DNA of 38,740 bases. It comes from Gammaproteobacteria bacterium Ga0077536 (GTDB lineage: Bacteria; Pseudomonadota; Gammaproteobacteria; Ga0077536). Location: the NCBI GenBank assembly GCA_001464935.1, contig LNEL01000015.1, positions 1-38,740 of the forward strand, given 5' to 3'. The translations under genes and the position numbers were made by a program. Below the pieces are notes generated by a model. The model saw only the letters and a program-made list of their open reading frames with translations, did no database searches and had not been told where the DNA came from. Below are positions 7,601-16,385 of the stretch, piece by piece; position 1 is the stretch's first letter, and each line of letters starts with the position of its first letter.

Positions 7601-8614
7601 ATGAGCGTGGCAATGGACAAATGGGGCAGGCGTCTCAGCGACAGCCTGCGGGAGACCCTGGACCAGGGCGATCTGGCCGCAGCCGAAGCCCTCGTCGAGC
7701 AGGGCGATGGCATGGCGCGCAGCCTCGCGAAGGAATACAGCCTGATGTACCGTGGCCTTGGCATCACCATCCGCGTGATGCTCGGATCGCTGACCGGTCT
7801 CGCGCGCGATCTGAAGGTCGAGGCCGCGCTCGCGAAACACTGCGAGCGATTCGTCGTCGACATGGGCGGCCTGCTGCGCGCGGCGTGGCTGGCAGATTCG
7901 CCGGCGGTGCCGTCGTCGCTGTCGGCAGCCGAAGCGACGGCGCTGGCCGTCGACACGCTCGCGCGCGGCGAAGCCGGCTTCGATCGCGCGCATGCCGACA
8001 ACGCGAACTCGGTGCTCGCTGCGATCCGGCGTGGCGACGTCGAAGGTGCCCTGGCGCTCATCGACGTCAAGGAACATGCGCTGTACCTGCCGCTGCACGA
8101 TCGCCTCGTGCGCTTCATGGCCGACAGCATGGCGTTCGCGCTGACGCACGGCGGTGACGAGGGCCTGATGCGGTTCCAGATGGAGACGGCGGAAGGCCAG
8201 AAGGCCGGCTTCGACAAGTGGGAACTGCTGTCGGCCGCGGACTTCGCGCAGACCTCGGCCTTCCTGCTGAAGATGCACATGGGCGAAGTCACGGTCACCG
8301 AGGACGCCGAACGTTACACGCTGCACCAGTCACTCTGCGGCAGCGGCGGGCGCCTGCGCACGATGGGCGCCTACGAAGGCCCGAACGCGTTGCCGTTCGT
8401 CGAACATGCGGGCCCGCTGACCTTCGGTCAGCCACGGCTGCCGGTGTACTGCAGTCATTGTCCGATCTGGAACGGCACGGCCACGCTGAAGTGGTATGGC
8501 CGCGTGCACTGGCTGTTCGAGGACGCCGCGCGCGCAGACGGCAGCTGCACCGCGCACATCTACAAGCGGCGCGAGGATCAGCCGGCAGCGCTGGTCGCGC
8601 CGCTGCGGGCCTGA
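7601..8614 (+). CDS. Hypothetical protein with CxxC motif
   Basis: A 337-residue soluble protein I do not recognise with certainty. The N-terminal half is helical and rich in Ala, Leu and Glu. The C-terminal half has conserved-looking segments: FLLKMHMGEVTVTEDAERYT, LCGSGGRLRTMGAY, then PVYCSHCPIWNG with a Cys-x-x-Cys pair that could bind metal, and WLFEDAARADGSCTAHIYK. There is no signal peptide or membrane segment. It follows the VOC gene by 24 bases behind a run of G that may serve as ribosome site. Its last 37 bases overlap the 3' end of dusC on the opposite strand. A weak impression of similarity to thiazoline-carboxylate hydrolase-like proteins is not strong enough to name it. Confidence 0.75.
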   Translation: MSVAMDKWGRRLSDSLRETLDQGDLAAAEALVEQGDGMARSLAKEYSLMYRGLGITIRVMLGSLTGLARDLKVEAALAKHCERFVVDMGGLLRAAWLADSPAVPSSLSAAEATALAVDTLARGEAGFDRAHADNANSVLAAIRRGDVEGALALIDVKEHALYLPLHDRLVRFMADSMAFALTHGGDEGLMRFQMETAEGQKAGFDKWELLSAADFAQTSAFLLKMHMGEVTVTEDAERYTLHQSLCGSGGRLRTMGAYEGPNALPFVEHAGPLTFGQPRLPVYCSHCPIWNGTATLKWYGRVHWLFEDAARADGSCTAHIYKRREDQPAALVAPLRA

Positions 8615-9612
8615 GGGAGACTGGTCGCGACGAACTGCGTGAGGCACGCGTCGATCGAGGCGGCGTCGCGCAGTTCGCGCACGATCATGAACAGGCGCTC
8701 GGCGTCGGGATAATGCCGGCGCAGGAGGTTCAGCCACTGCTTGAGGCGTCCCGGCGTGTGCCGCGCGTCGAGCTCAGCGCGCAATTGCTGCCAGTAGGTC
8801 ATCAGCACGGGCACGAGGCGCGGCCAGGCCTCGGCGCAGGTTTCCTCCGGCAATCCGGCAAGCCGCGCGCGAATGCGATCGACGAGCAGCGGGTCGGCGA
8901 CTGCGCCGCGGCCGAGCATCGCGTCAGCGCGGCCGCTGATCGCGCGGCAGCGCAGGTAGTCCTCGACTGTCCAGATTTCGCCGTTGGCGACGACGGGGAT
9001 TTTCACCGCTTCCGCAATCCGCCCGACCCACTCCCAGTGGGCCGGCGGCAGATAGCGCTCGTCGCGCGTGCGCGCGTGCACCACGATCAGTTCAGCGCCC
9101 CCGGCCTCGAGCGCCTGCGCGGCCTCGACGGCCCGCGACTTGTCCTGCACGCCGAGGCGCATCTTCGCGCTGTACGGGGTACGTCCGCCGATGGCCGTGC
9201 CGACCGCGTGGGTGATCGCATACAGCAGATCGGGTTCGTCGAGCAGCACGGCGCCGCCCCGGTGACGGTTGACCTGGGGCGCGGGGCAGCCGAAGTTCAG
9301 GTCGATGCCGGCCGGCGCGAGTTTCAGCAGCTGGGTGGCATTGGCGGCCATGCGTCCGGGATCGGACCCGAGCAACTGCACGCGCAAGGGCACGCCGGCC
9401 GCGGTGCGCGAGCCGTTGCGCAGTTCGGGCGCCAGGCGCAGGAAAGCGCGCTGCGGCAGCACTTCCTGGCTCACGCGCACGAACTCCGTGACGCACCAGT
9501 CATAGGTTGCCAGCCCCGTCAGCGCGGCGCGCATCCGGGGGTCGAGCAGGCCCTCCATCGGGGCGAGCAGCAGCCTCGGCGTGGCGGGCAGTGACGGGCA
9601 GGGAGCGTTCAT
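8578..9612 (-). CDS. dusC: tRNA-dihydrouridine(16) synthase DusC
   Basis: A 344-residue flavoenzyme that reduces uridine 16 in the tRNA D-loop using FMN and NADPH. It has the TIM-barrel Dus pattern: LLLAPMEGLLDP at the start, VQLLGSDP, IDLNFGCPAPQVNRHRGGA with catalytic Cys109, SAKMRLGV, LIVVHARTRDERY, PVVANGEIW and MLGRGAVADP for FMN phosphate, followed by the helical tRNA-binding domain. CPAPQVNRHRGGA is typical of the DusC subgroup. The ATG at 9612 begins just before the barrel; the longer frame to 9690 adds non-domain sequence. The 3' end overlaps the preceding gene tail to tail by 37 bases. Confidence 0.93.
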   Translation of the reverse strand: MNAPCPSLPATPRLLLAPMEGLLDPRMRAALTGLATYDWCVTEFVRVSQEVLPQRAFLRLAPELRNGSRTAAGVPLRVQLLGSDPGRMAANATQLLKLAPAGIDLNFGCPAPQVNRHRGGAVLLDEPDLLYAITHAVGTAIGGRTPYSAKMRLGVQDKSRAVEAAQALEAGGAELIVVHARTRDERYLPPAHWEWVGRIAEAVKIPVVANGEIWTVEDYLRCRAISGRADAMLGRGAVADPLLVDRIRARLAGLPEETCAEAWPRLVPVLMTYWQQLRAELDARHTPGRLKQWLNLLRRHYPDAERLFMIVRELRDAASIDACLTQFVATSLPQARSGATSAAG

Positions 9613-9715
9613 CGGCGACCGGGGCGCGAAGGGACCCGCATCATATCGGCTTCGCGCCGGGCCGCGTAGGCCGCGCGCGACATGATCCACTGGGGCGGCT
9701 TCCCCCTTAGAATAT

Positions 9716-9745
9716 CGGGGGTCCGGCCGCTGCCCGGACCCCCCG
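9716..9745 (+). promoter_or_regulatory. GC hairpin in the leader of the yebC-type gene
   Basis: GGGGGTCCGG (9717-9726) and CCGGACCCCC (9734-9743) form a perfect 10-bp stem with a seven-base loop, followed by GAATTTT. It lies 37 bases before the ATG at 9782. It looks like an intrinsic terminator or attenuator; a TAGAAT at 9708-9713 just before it could be a -10 box, which would put the hairpin at the 5' end of the transcript. Confidence 0.5.
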
Positions 9746-9781
9746 AATTTTCAAGCACCCGCACCGAGGCCGAGCCACACC

Positions 9782-10504
9782 ATGGGACGCATATTCGAAA
9801 CCCGAAAACACACGATGTTCGCCCGCTGGGACCGCATGGCGAAGCAGTTCACACGCATCGGCAAGGACATTGCCATCGCCGTGCGCGCCGGTGGCGGCGA
9901 TCCGGCGAACAACCCGGCACTGCGCCGCGTGATCCAGAACGCGCGCGCGGTGAACATGCCGAAGGACAAGGTCGAAGCCGCAATCAAGCGCGCGCTTGGC
10001 AAGGACGCCGCGAATTACGAAACGGTGATCTACGAAGGCTACGCGCCGCACGGCGTGGCGCTGCTCGTCGAAACCGCGACCGACAACCCTACCCGCACCG
10101 TCGCCAGCGTGCGCAGCGCCTTCAACAAGCTCGGCGGCAACATGGGGATCAGCGGCAGCGTGAACTTCATGTTCAAGCGCATGGGTGTGTTCAGGCTCAA
10201 TCCGGATGGGATCGATCAGGACGATCTCGAGCTTTACCTGATCGACCACGGTCTCGAAGAGATGGGAGAGAGCACCGGCGAGAAGGGCGAACCGCAGCTC
10301 GTCGTGCGCTGCAATTTCCCGGACTTCGGCCAACTGCAGAAGGCGCTCGAAGACCGTGGCGTGCCGGTGATTTCGGCCGAGCACGAATACATCTGCCTGA
10401 CGCCGACCGAACTCCCCGAAGCCCAGGCCACCGAAGTCCTCGAGCTCGTCGACAAGCTCGAACAGGACGACGACGTGCAGAAGGTGTATCACACGCTGGC
10501 GTAA
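9782..10504 (+). CDS. yebC: YebC/PmpR family protein (TACO1-like)
   Basis: A 240-residue member of the YebC/TACO1 family. The N-terminus ([36 protein letters not shown]) and [17 protein letters not shown] segment ([19 protein letters not shown]) form the helical domain; [19 protein letters not shown] and [18 protein letters not shown] are core motifs. YebC-type proteins act in translation (relief of ribosome stalling) and some were reported as DNA-binding regulators. The opening resembles the MGRAFE-type YebC common in Bacteroidota more than the MAGHSKWANIKHRK type usual in Proteobacteria, so this may be a transferred or second paralogue rather than the ruvC-linked housekeeping copy. A family B hairpin follows the stop directly. 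Confidence 0.92.
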   Translation: MGRIFETRKHTMFARWDRMAKQFTRIGKDIAIAVRAGGGDPANNPALRRVIQNARAVNMPKDKVEAAIKRALGKDAANYETVIYEGYAPHGVALLVETATDNPTRTVASVRSAFNKLGGNMGISGSVNFMFKRMGVFRLNPDGIDQDDLELYLIDHGLEEMGESTGEKGEPQLVVRCNFPDFGQLQKALEDRGVPVISAEHEYICLTPTELPEAQATEVLELVDKLEQDDDVQKVYHTLA

Positions 10505-10512
10505 GAGTTTTT

Positions 10513-10571
10513 GCCACCGAGAACACAGAGAACACCCTCAATCTCTCGGTGTTCTCCGTGTTCTCGGTGGC
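10513..10571. repeat. Family B perfect hairpin after the yebC-type gene
   Basis: GCCACCGAGAACACAGAGAA (start of the left 24-base arm, 10513-10536) pairs with 10548-10571 with one mismatch across an 11-base loop. It begins nine bases after the stop codon, preceded by TTTTT, and lies in the convergent gap, so it may terminate transcription from both sides. Confidence 0.88.
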
Positions 10572-10596
10572 AGTCTTCACCCTCCCCTCGCAACGC

Positions 10597-11613
10597 TCAC
10601 GCCTTCACTCCGCGCAGAATGCTGTAGCCCCCGGCGAGCGCCTGGCGGGTGATCTGCTGCAGGCCGGCGTCGCTGAACCAGGCGCGGTACTCGCGCTCGG
10701 TGTAGGCCTGCCCGTGTTCGTAGACGTTCAGGAACATCACGTTCACGGCTACGGCTTCCGGCGGTGACAGGCGGCTGTCGTCGAGCATGCGGCCGATCAC
10801 GAACAGTTCGCCGCCGGGTTCGAGCGCGGCGGCGACGTGCGTGACGACGCGTTGCGCTTCACTCGCGGACAACACCTGCAGGACGGCGCGCAAGGTTGCG
10901 AGGTCGTAGCGGCCGGCGGGCGGGCCCGCGATCAGATCGGTTTCGATGACCTGCACCCGCGCGTCGGCAGCGGCCTCCGCGACACATTCGCGCGTGATCG
11001 TCGCCACCGACGGCAGTTCGGCAACCGTGGCCGTGAGTGCCGGACACAGGGCGCACAGCGCGAGCGCAAGGCCGCCGGCGCCGCCGCCGGCATCGAGCAG
11101 GTGGCGTCGGCTGTCCAGCGCATAGTCCTTGTGCAGCCGGCGCGCGGTGGCGCCGGCGCCGGCATCGATGCCGCGGATGAACGCGCGCAGTTCATCGGCG
11201 CTCATGCGCGCGAAGTCGTGGCGGGCCTGCGGCATGCCGGTGCGGATCGACTGCGCCGTGTGCAGCGTCGCCGACCACAGATCCGCATAGGCTTCCGCGG
11301 TGCCGCCGAGGTAGCGCGGTGTGCCCTTGACCAGAAACGCCATGCTCTCCGCCGTATTCGCGAACATCTCGCGATCCACGCTCAGCAGGCCGGCCGTCAC
11401 GAGCGCGTAAAGCAGCGGCCGCAATTTGTCCGGCGCGACGTTCAGGTCGGCGGCCAGCGCCTCGACGCGACGGGGGCCTTCGGCCAGCGGCGTGAAGATC
11501 TCGAGCTGCATGCCGGCGAGCATCGCGAGCGCCGGGTAGACATTCGCGAGATGCGCGTTGATGGTGTCCGGCTGCAATCGGTCGGGCGGCGCCTGGTTCA
11601 TGCGCCCGCTCAT
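10597..11613 (-). CDS. O-methyltransferase-like SAM-dependent methyltransferase
   Basis: A 338-residue protein with the two-domain plan of acetylserotonin/hydroxyneurosporene-type O-methyltransferases. Residues 15-95 form the winged-helix dimerisation domain (VYPALAMLAGMQLEIFTPLA, LRPLLYALVTAGLLSVD). The Rossmann part has the SAM motif LLDAGGGAGGLALAL, then VAELPSVA and a methyltransferase motif IV/V region (DLATLRAVLQVLSASEA, GGELFVIGRMLDD). ATG 11613 overlaps the stop of the lipocalin-like gene (ATGA), so the two are translationally coupled; ATG 11601 is an alternative. A hydroxylated small molecule is the likely substrate, unidentified. Confidence 0.88.
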   Translation of the reverse strand: MSGRMNQAPPDRLQPDTINAHLANVYPALAMLAGMQLEIFTPLAEGPRRVEALAADLNVAPDKLRPLLYALVTAGLLSVDREMFANTAESMAFLVKGTPRYLGGTAEAYADLWSATLHTAQSIRTGMPQARHDFARMSADELRAFIRGIDAGAGATARRLHKDYALDSRRHLLDAGGGAGGLALALCALCPALTATVAELPSVATITRECVAEAAADARVQVIETDLIAGPPAGRYDLATLRAVLQVLSASEAQRVVTHVAAALEPGGELFVIGRMLDDSRLSPPEAVAVNVMFLNVYEHGQAYTEREYRAWFSDAGLQQITRQALAGGYSILRGVKA

Positions 11614-12137
11614 TCGCCCGGCACGCGCTGCCAGATCACGTGCACTGTGATCTCCCGTTCGCCCGATTTGAACGGCGGCGTGCTGAGTGTCAGCGTGTCG
11701 CCGTCTATCGCATAGAAGCGCGTCTGTTCGCTGCCGCTCCAGTTGGGGAACAGGCTGCCGGTGATGCGATGCGTGACGGTCTTCGCGACCGGATCGACGC
11801 CGAACGATCCGTAGTAGGCGATGTAGCTGTCGTAGGCGGAGGCCTTTTCTCCCGCATCGCCGCTGTACAGCGACTGCCCGGCGAAGGGGGCACGGTCGGC
11901 GCGCATCACGTGCGCGCTCAGCAGGCCGTCCGCGGTGTAGGTGATGCGGCCCTGCGGCGACTTGCCGAACGGATGCTCGACACTGCCGTCGGCACCCCGG
12001 TTCTCGACCGACACGAGTGCCCAGCTGCCGACGAACGGCGCGCGCGTGTCGTCGGCCTGCGCACACAGGGCGCTGGCCAGCAGCCACAACAGCAGGAAGC
12101 CGCGGGCGAGTGCGGGTGGGGTGGGGCGTCTGGACAT
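11610..12137 (-). CDS. Secreted lipocalin-like domain protein
   Basis: A 175-residue protein with a signal peptide (ALARGFLLLWLLASALCAQA, cleavage probably after AQA). The mature part matches the bacterial lipocalin-like domain: FVGSWALVSVENRGADG, GKSPQGRITYTADGLLSAHV, YIAYYGSFGVDPVAKTVTH and FPNWSGSEQTRFYAIDGDTL. These are small periplasmic beta-barrels, often encoded near oxidoreductases or methyltransferases; function unknown. ATG 12137 has GGAG at a suitable distance and begins the signal peptide. Upstream gene of a two-gene unit with the O-methyltransferase (ATGA overlap). Confidence 0.87.
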   Translation of the reverse strand: MSRRPTPPALARGFLLLWLLASALCAQADDTRAPFVGSWALVSVENRGADGSVEHPFGKSPQGRITYTADGLLSAHVMRADRAPFAGQSLYSGDAGEKASAYDSYIAYYGSFGVDPVAKTVTHRITGSLFPNWSGSEQTRFYAIDGDTLTLSTPPFKSGEREITVHVIWQRVPGE

Positions 12138-12261
12138 CGGGGGACTCCGTTCATCTGGCAGGGTGGATCGCGCCTCATCGTCGCGAGCGGTGACGGGGCT
12201 TGTCAAACGTTCCGTCCCGCGTTGTCGGGATGATTCGCTGCGCGGACTCCCGTAGGATGCA

Positions 12262-13581
12262 GTGTGCAGCGTATTGAGCGGGCCGGTCATCGCGCCCGGT
12301 GGCCGCCACAGGAGTGCTCGGGTTTTGCTTCGACTTGTTGCGTGGTTGATTCTGCTGGGCACCGTCGCCGCAGTCGTCGGCGTTGTCGCGCTGCCGTTCG
12401 CGCTGCTCGAGCAGGCGCCGAGCGTGCTGGCCACCGATCGCCTCAACCCGCCGCAGATTGCCCGCGCCCGGGCGCTGCTCGCCGAACACGATCCGCGCCG
12501 GCTGCGCGACGGGGACGTGAAAGCACTCGCCCTGTCCGCCGACGAACTGGGGCTCGTCCTCAACTACGTGCTCGCGCAATTGGGCGGTGGGGCCTCGCAG
12601 GTCAGCATCACCCCGCATCGGCTGTCCGCCCAGATCTCGGCCCAGTTGCCCGAGAACCCTGTCGGGCGTTACGTGAACCTCGACATCCTGCTCAGCGAAA
12701 CCGCGGCGATGCCGGCCGTCGACACGCTGAAGATAGGACGCATTTCGGTCCCTGGCATGTTGGCCAACCCGGTGCTCGGGGGATTCTTCCGGCTGGCGTA
12801 TGCGCACGCCGGCCTGTCCGATCCGGGATCGCTGCTGCGTGGCATCGAGTTCAGCGACAGCGGCGTGAAGCTGCACTACCAGTGGCACACCGCGATCGTC
12901 GATGCCGTCCGCAACCAGCTCGTGCCCGTTGAGGATGCCGATCGCCTGCGCGATTTCCATCTCGCGCTCGTCGCGCTGACGGCACGCGAGCAGGGGCCTG
13001 TGGCCCTGCCGAAACTGCTGGGCCCGCTGTTCGCGCTGGCTGCGTCGCGCGCGTCGAGCGGCGATCCGCAGGCCGACAATCGCGCGGCCCTGATCGTGCT
13101 GTCGAGCTACGTCAGCGGGCGCCGGCTCAATGCACTGGTGCCGACGGCCGCCGACTGGCCGGTACCGTCGCGTCTCAGCGTGCGCCTGCACGGACGTGTC
13201 GATCTCGCCAAGCATTTCGTGAATTCGGCGGCGCTCGCCGCCACCGGCGGCCAGGCCGTCGCGCAGACCGTGGGCCTGTTCAAGGAACTCGATGATTCGC
13301 GCGGCGGTTCGGGCTTCAGCTTCATTGATCTGCTCGCCGACGAAGCAGGCACGCGCTTCGGCAAGCGCGCCACCGAATCGCGCGTGATGGCGCGCGCACT
13401 CCAGCCCCGTGCCGCGAGCGCGCTGACCGATGCCGAGTGGATGCCGGCGCCGACCGGACTGCAGGAACACATGACCGAGGCCGACTTCAACCGCCGGTAC
13501 GGCGGCGTCGACGGTCCCGGTTATCGCGCAGTGCTGGCCGATATCGGGCGGCGTATCGATGCGGTGGCCTTGTATCGGTGA
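12262..13581 (+). CDS. Membrane-anchored hypothetical protein
   Basis: A protein of up to 439 residues with one transmembrane segment near the N-terminus (LLRLVAWLILLGTVAAVVGV) and a large extracytoplasmic part with no motif I can name. The external region alternates beta-like and helical segments (LSADELGLVLNYVLAQLGGG, VDTLKIGRISVPGMLANPVLGGFFRL) and has one hydrophilic C-terminal domain rich in Asp and Arg. The start is uncertain: GTG at 12262 is the furthest, while a TTG at 12325 with AGGAG twelve bases upstream would put the membrane segment at the very N-terminus. It is divergent from the lipocalin-like gene, with 124 bases between. Confidence 0.75.
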   Translation: MCSVLSGPVIAPGGRHRSARVLLRLVAWLILLGTVAAVVGVVALPFALLEQAPSVLATDRLNPPQIARARALLAEHDPRRLRDGDVKALALSADELGLVLNYVLAQLGGGASQVSITPHRLSAQISAQLPENPVGRYVNLDILLSETAAMPAVDTLKIGRISVPGMLANPVLGGFFRLAYAHAGLSDPGSLLRGIEFSDSGVKLHYQWHTAIVDAVRNQLVPVEDADRLRDFHLALVALTAREQGPVALPKLLGPLFALAASRASSGDPQADNRAALIVLSSYVSGRRLNALVPTAADWPVPSRLSVRLHGRVDLAKHFVNSAALAATGGQAVAQTVGLFKELDDSRGGSGFSFIDLLADEAGTRFGKRATESRVMARALQPRAASALTDAEWMPAPTGLQEHMTEADFNRRYGGVDGPGYRAVLADIGRRIDAVALYR

Positions 13582-13663
13582 GTGGCGCCGAGCGCCGCGC
13601 TGAACACGCCGATCGGCGGTCAGGCCCCAGCGATCACGCGCCGTTGCCGGGCGCGACAGTGCT

Positions 13664-13876
13664 TTAGCGCCGGATCAACACCCCGACCGCGAGACTCAGC
13701 GCCGCGACGATGCCGGTGACGGCGAGTACGCGCGCGGTGATGCTCTTGAAGCTGGCCACGTCGAGCACGCCGAGGACGAGACCGATCGCGGTGCCGGCCA
13801 CGGCGAGCATGGCGACGATCGCGATGAATTTCAGGGTGCCTGACAGGCCGCGCGAGGCGCCGGGTGCTTCATTCAT
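13664..13876 (-). CDS. Small two-TM membrane protein
   Basis: A 70-residue protein with two hydrophobic segments: FIAIVAMLAVAGTAIGLVLGV and an ARVLAVTGIVAALSLAVGVL hairpin, and a short basic end (IRR). The ATG at 13876 has AGGAG seven to eight bases upstream, a strong sign of translation for so small a gene. No family is recognised. It lies between the convergent membrane-anchored gene and the chemoreceptor gene, and just downstream of the latter on the same strand, so it may be co-transcribed with it. Confidence 0.7.
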   Translation of the reverse strand: MNEAPGASRGLSGTLKFIAIVAMLAVAGTAIGLVLGVLDVASFKSITARVLAVTGIVAALSLAVGVLIRR

Positions 13877-13918
13877 GCGGCAGACTCCTGGTTCGGCATG
13901 ACGGCGCGCGGGTGCGGA

Positions 13919-15394
13919 TCACGCGCGATAGCCGATGCGGAAGCCGCCCCAGTGCCGACCACAGAGCCGGATGGGCACCGACAGGTCGAACATCAGCTCA
14001 CCGGTGTCGCGTCGATACGCCTGCAGCTTGAACGGGGCGGTATGGCGGCCGCAGGTCAGGCCCACGCGATCGGAAAAGATCCGCTTGGTGCGGTTGCCGG
14101 CCAGGTCGCGCTGGTAGTCGCCCGTCAAGGCCTGCGTGAAGCGCTGGTTGTGCGTCGGGAAGTAGCCGTTGCGATCTACCGCGCCGGCGTAGACCAGGAA
14201 GCCGTGCTGCTCGAGCAGGCGCTCCTGGATCGACGGCAGCAGCTCGTCGGTCAACGCGTCGTAACGCGTGTGGTACTTCGGCGGGTTGGTGCCCGGAATC
14301 GCCGTGTACTGTTCGTCGTAGAGGTCGGCGACCTGGATGCGCCGCTTGCGCACGGCGTCTTCGATGACCTGCTGGACCGCATGCGCGGCGCCGGATGCGA
14401 GTTCGTAAACCTGCCGATGCTGGCGCGTGCTGAGCGGCTCGGGATCGAGCTTGAAGACCTTCACCGCGTCGTCGAGAAAAGCCGACTGCTGCGACAGCGC
14501 GCCCGTATCGCGTTTGAGGTCGTCGACGAGTGCTGCGTTGTCGCGGGTCACCGCATCGATGCGCTCGAGCGCGTCGGTGGCGGCCGTCAGCCCCTGCTGC
14601 TGGGCCACCGACGATTCGGCGATGCCGCCCATCAGTTCGCGCGAGGCGCGGAACGCGGCGGCGATTTCGTCGACTTTCTGGTCGGCCGCGGTCGCGAGTT
14701 CGCGGCCATTGTCGATCGCCGCGCCGGAGGCTCGAATCAGCGCCTGGATCTCGGCGGTCGCGTCGCTGGTCCGCTGGGCGAGCGAGCGGACTTCGTCGGC
14801 GACCACCGCGAAGCCACGACCCTGCTCGCCGGCGCGCGCGGCTTCGACCGCCGCGTTCAGCGACAGGATGCGGGTCTGGAACGAGATCTCCCCGATCGTC
14901 GAGATGATGCCGCCGATCTGCTGCGCGTTGTGGCCGATGCTCTCCATCGCGCCGACGACTTTCGCCACGGCGTCGCGCCCTTCGCGCGCCCGACTGTCCG
15001 CCTGGGCGGCGAGCGCATCGGCCTGCGCGATGCGCACCGCATTGGTCTCGATCGCGGCAGCGAGCGCGGCCATGCGTTCGCGCGCCGCCGCGACGCTGCC
15101 CGCCTGTTCGGCGGTGCGTCGCGCGAGATCGTCATTGGCGTGCGCAATCTGGTCGGACAGGCCGCGCACGCTGCCGGCGATCTCCGCCATCTGCTTCATC
15201 ACTTCGTTCAGATTCGACACGGTGGCCGCCAGCCGCGAATGGACCTCGGCGAGCTCGCCGGTGGCCGGCGTGCGCAGGTCGAAATCGAGGTCACACTGGG
15301 CGAGCGACCCGAGGTCGGCGACGATGGCCTGGAGGGGGCCGCTGAGTTGTGCCGCGGCGGTGGCCGCCGGGGCCAGACGTGCAAGGGTATTCAT
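13919..15394 (-). CDS. Soluble methyl-accepting chemotaxis protein with C-terminal sensor domain
   Basis: A 491-residue chemoreceptor without any membrane segment, so cytoplasmic. Residues 60-310 are the coiled-coil signalling hairpin. The tip at 168-210 is [20 protein letters not shown] then [20 protein letters not shown]; most receptors read FQTNILALN where this one has FQTRILSLN (172-180), a change at the contact surface for CheA/CheW and trimer packing. Residues about 335-491 form an extra domain placed after the signalling part ([51 protein letters not shown]) that looks Cache/PAS-like and is probably the sensor. No CheR-tethering pentapeptide is present. Ligand unknown; a link to flagellar, pili or c-di-GMP output cannot be decided from here. 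Confidence 0.9.
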   Translation of the reverse strand: MNTLARLAPAATAAAQLSGPLQAIVADLGSLAQCDLDFDLRTPATGELAEVHSRLAATVSNLNEVMKQMAEIAGSVRGLSDQIAHANDDLARRTAEQAGSVAAARERMAALAAAIETNAVRIAQADALAAQADSRAREGRDAVAKVVGAMESIGHNAQQIGGIISTIGEISFQTRILSLNAAVEAARAGEQGRGFAVVADEVRSLAQRTSDATAEIQALIRASGAAIDNGRELATAADQKVDEIAAAFRASRELMGGIAESSVAQQQGLTAATDALERIDAVTRDNAALVDDLKRDTGALSQQSAFLDDAVKVFKLDPEPLSTRQHRQVYELASGAAHAVQQVIEDAVRKRRIQVADLYDEQYTAIPGTNPPKYHTRYDALTDELLPSIQERLLEQHGFLVYAGAVDRNGYFPTHNQRFTQALTGDYQRDLAGNRTKRIFSDRVGLTCGRHTAPFKLQAYRRDTGELMFDLSVPIRLCGRHWGGFRIGYRA

Positions 15395-15534
15395 GGCACG
15401 GGTTAGCGGTCAGGGGCAGGCTGCACTTTACCCACGATGGTACCGGGTTGGCGGCCTTGGCCGTCCGGCGCACCCCCGGATCCCCGGCGCGCCAGCGCAC
15501 GCCGCGGGCGTGCGAAAGCGGTCATAATCGGGCG

Positions 15535-16368
15535 ATGAAGATTCAGCTGATGAGCGATCTCCACCTCGAGGTCGATCCCGATTTCGTGCCCCGCGCAGCG
15601 CCCGGCGCCGATCTGCTCGTGCTCGCCGGCGACATCGGCGCCGGACCGGACACGCCGATGGCCGACTTCGGCGCCGCCGACTGGTGTCTGACCCGCTTCT
15701 CGCCGGCCCTCGGCCACTGGCCCGTGCCCGTCGTCTACGTGCCGGGCAATCACGAGTATGACGGCCGCGACTTCGATGACTGTCGCGCGCGCCTGCGTGA
15801 TCTCGTCGAAGCACTCGGCATCCACTGGCTCGAGCGCGAAACCCGGATCATCGACGGCGTGCGCTTCATCGGCACCACGCTGTGGGCCGATTTCGACGCG
15901 CTGTCCGATCAGCCGTCCCATGTGCCGGGTTCGATGACCTACAACCTGCGCATGCGCGAGAAGGCCTTTCGCGCCGCGAACTTCTATCTCGAGCGCACGC
16001 TGACGCAGCGCGACGGGCGGCTGTTCGACGCTGCGGCGATGCGCGAGGAAGGCCTGGTCTGCCAGCGCTGGCTGCGCGACGCGCTGGCCGAGCCGTATGC
16101 CGGGCGCACCGTCGTCGTCACGCATTTCGCGCCGAGCCTCGACAGTCACGATCCGCGCTACGGCATCACGCCGGGCACGGCCGGTTTCTGCAACGTGCTC
16201 GACGATCTGGTGCCGGCGGCCGATCTCTGGCTGCACGGCCATCTGCATTGTCCGAGCGATTACCGCATCGGACGCTGTCGTGTGCGCGCGAACCCGCTCG
16301 GCTACGCGGAGCAGGGCGAGCAGGCGTGTTTCATCGCCGGCTGCGTCATCGACACCGACGATCTCTGA
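15535..16368 (+). CDS. Calcineurin-like metallophosphoesterase
   Basis: A 277-residue phosphoesterase with all five metal-site motifs: SDLHLE (D8, H10), AGDIG (D33), GNHEYD (N72, H73), VVTHFAPS and GHLH near the C-terminus. It is cytoplasmic and probably acts on a nucleotide or phosphodiester; the closest general class is the predicted phosphoesterase group often annotated for DNA or cell-envelope processes. The ATG at 15535 is where the fold starts; no strong ribosome site precedes it (GGGCG). An alpha/beta hydrolase gene follows 17 bases after the stop, suggesting an operon. Confidence 0.9.
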   Translation: MKIQLMSDLHLEVDPDFVPRAAPGADLLVLAGDIGAGPDTPMADFGAADWCLTRFSPALGHWPVPVVYVPGNHEYDGRDFDDCRARLRDLVEALGIHWLERETRIIDGVRFIGTTLWADFDALSDQPSHVPGSMTYNLRMREKAFRAANFYLERTLTQRDGRLFDAAAMREEGLVCQRWLRDALAEPYAGRTVVVTHFAPSLDSHDPRYGITPGTAGFCNVLDDLVPAADLWLHGHLHCPSDYRIGRCRVRANPLGYAEQGEQACFIAGCVIDTDDL

Positions 16369-16385
16369 ACAAGGACAGGCCACCC

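Noticed and set aside
13898..15406. Long plus-strand open frame opposite the chemoreceptor gene
   Set aside because: The minus strand encodes clear chemoreceptor motifs; the plus-strand frame is low-complexity and Arg/Gly-rich, as expected of an antisense frame in GC-rich DNA.
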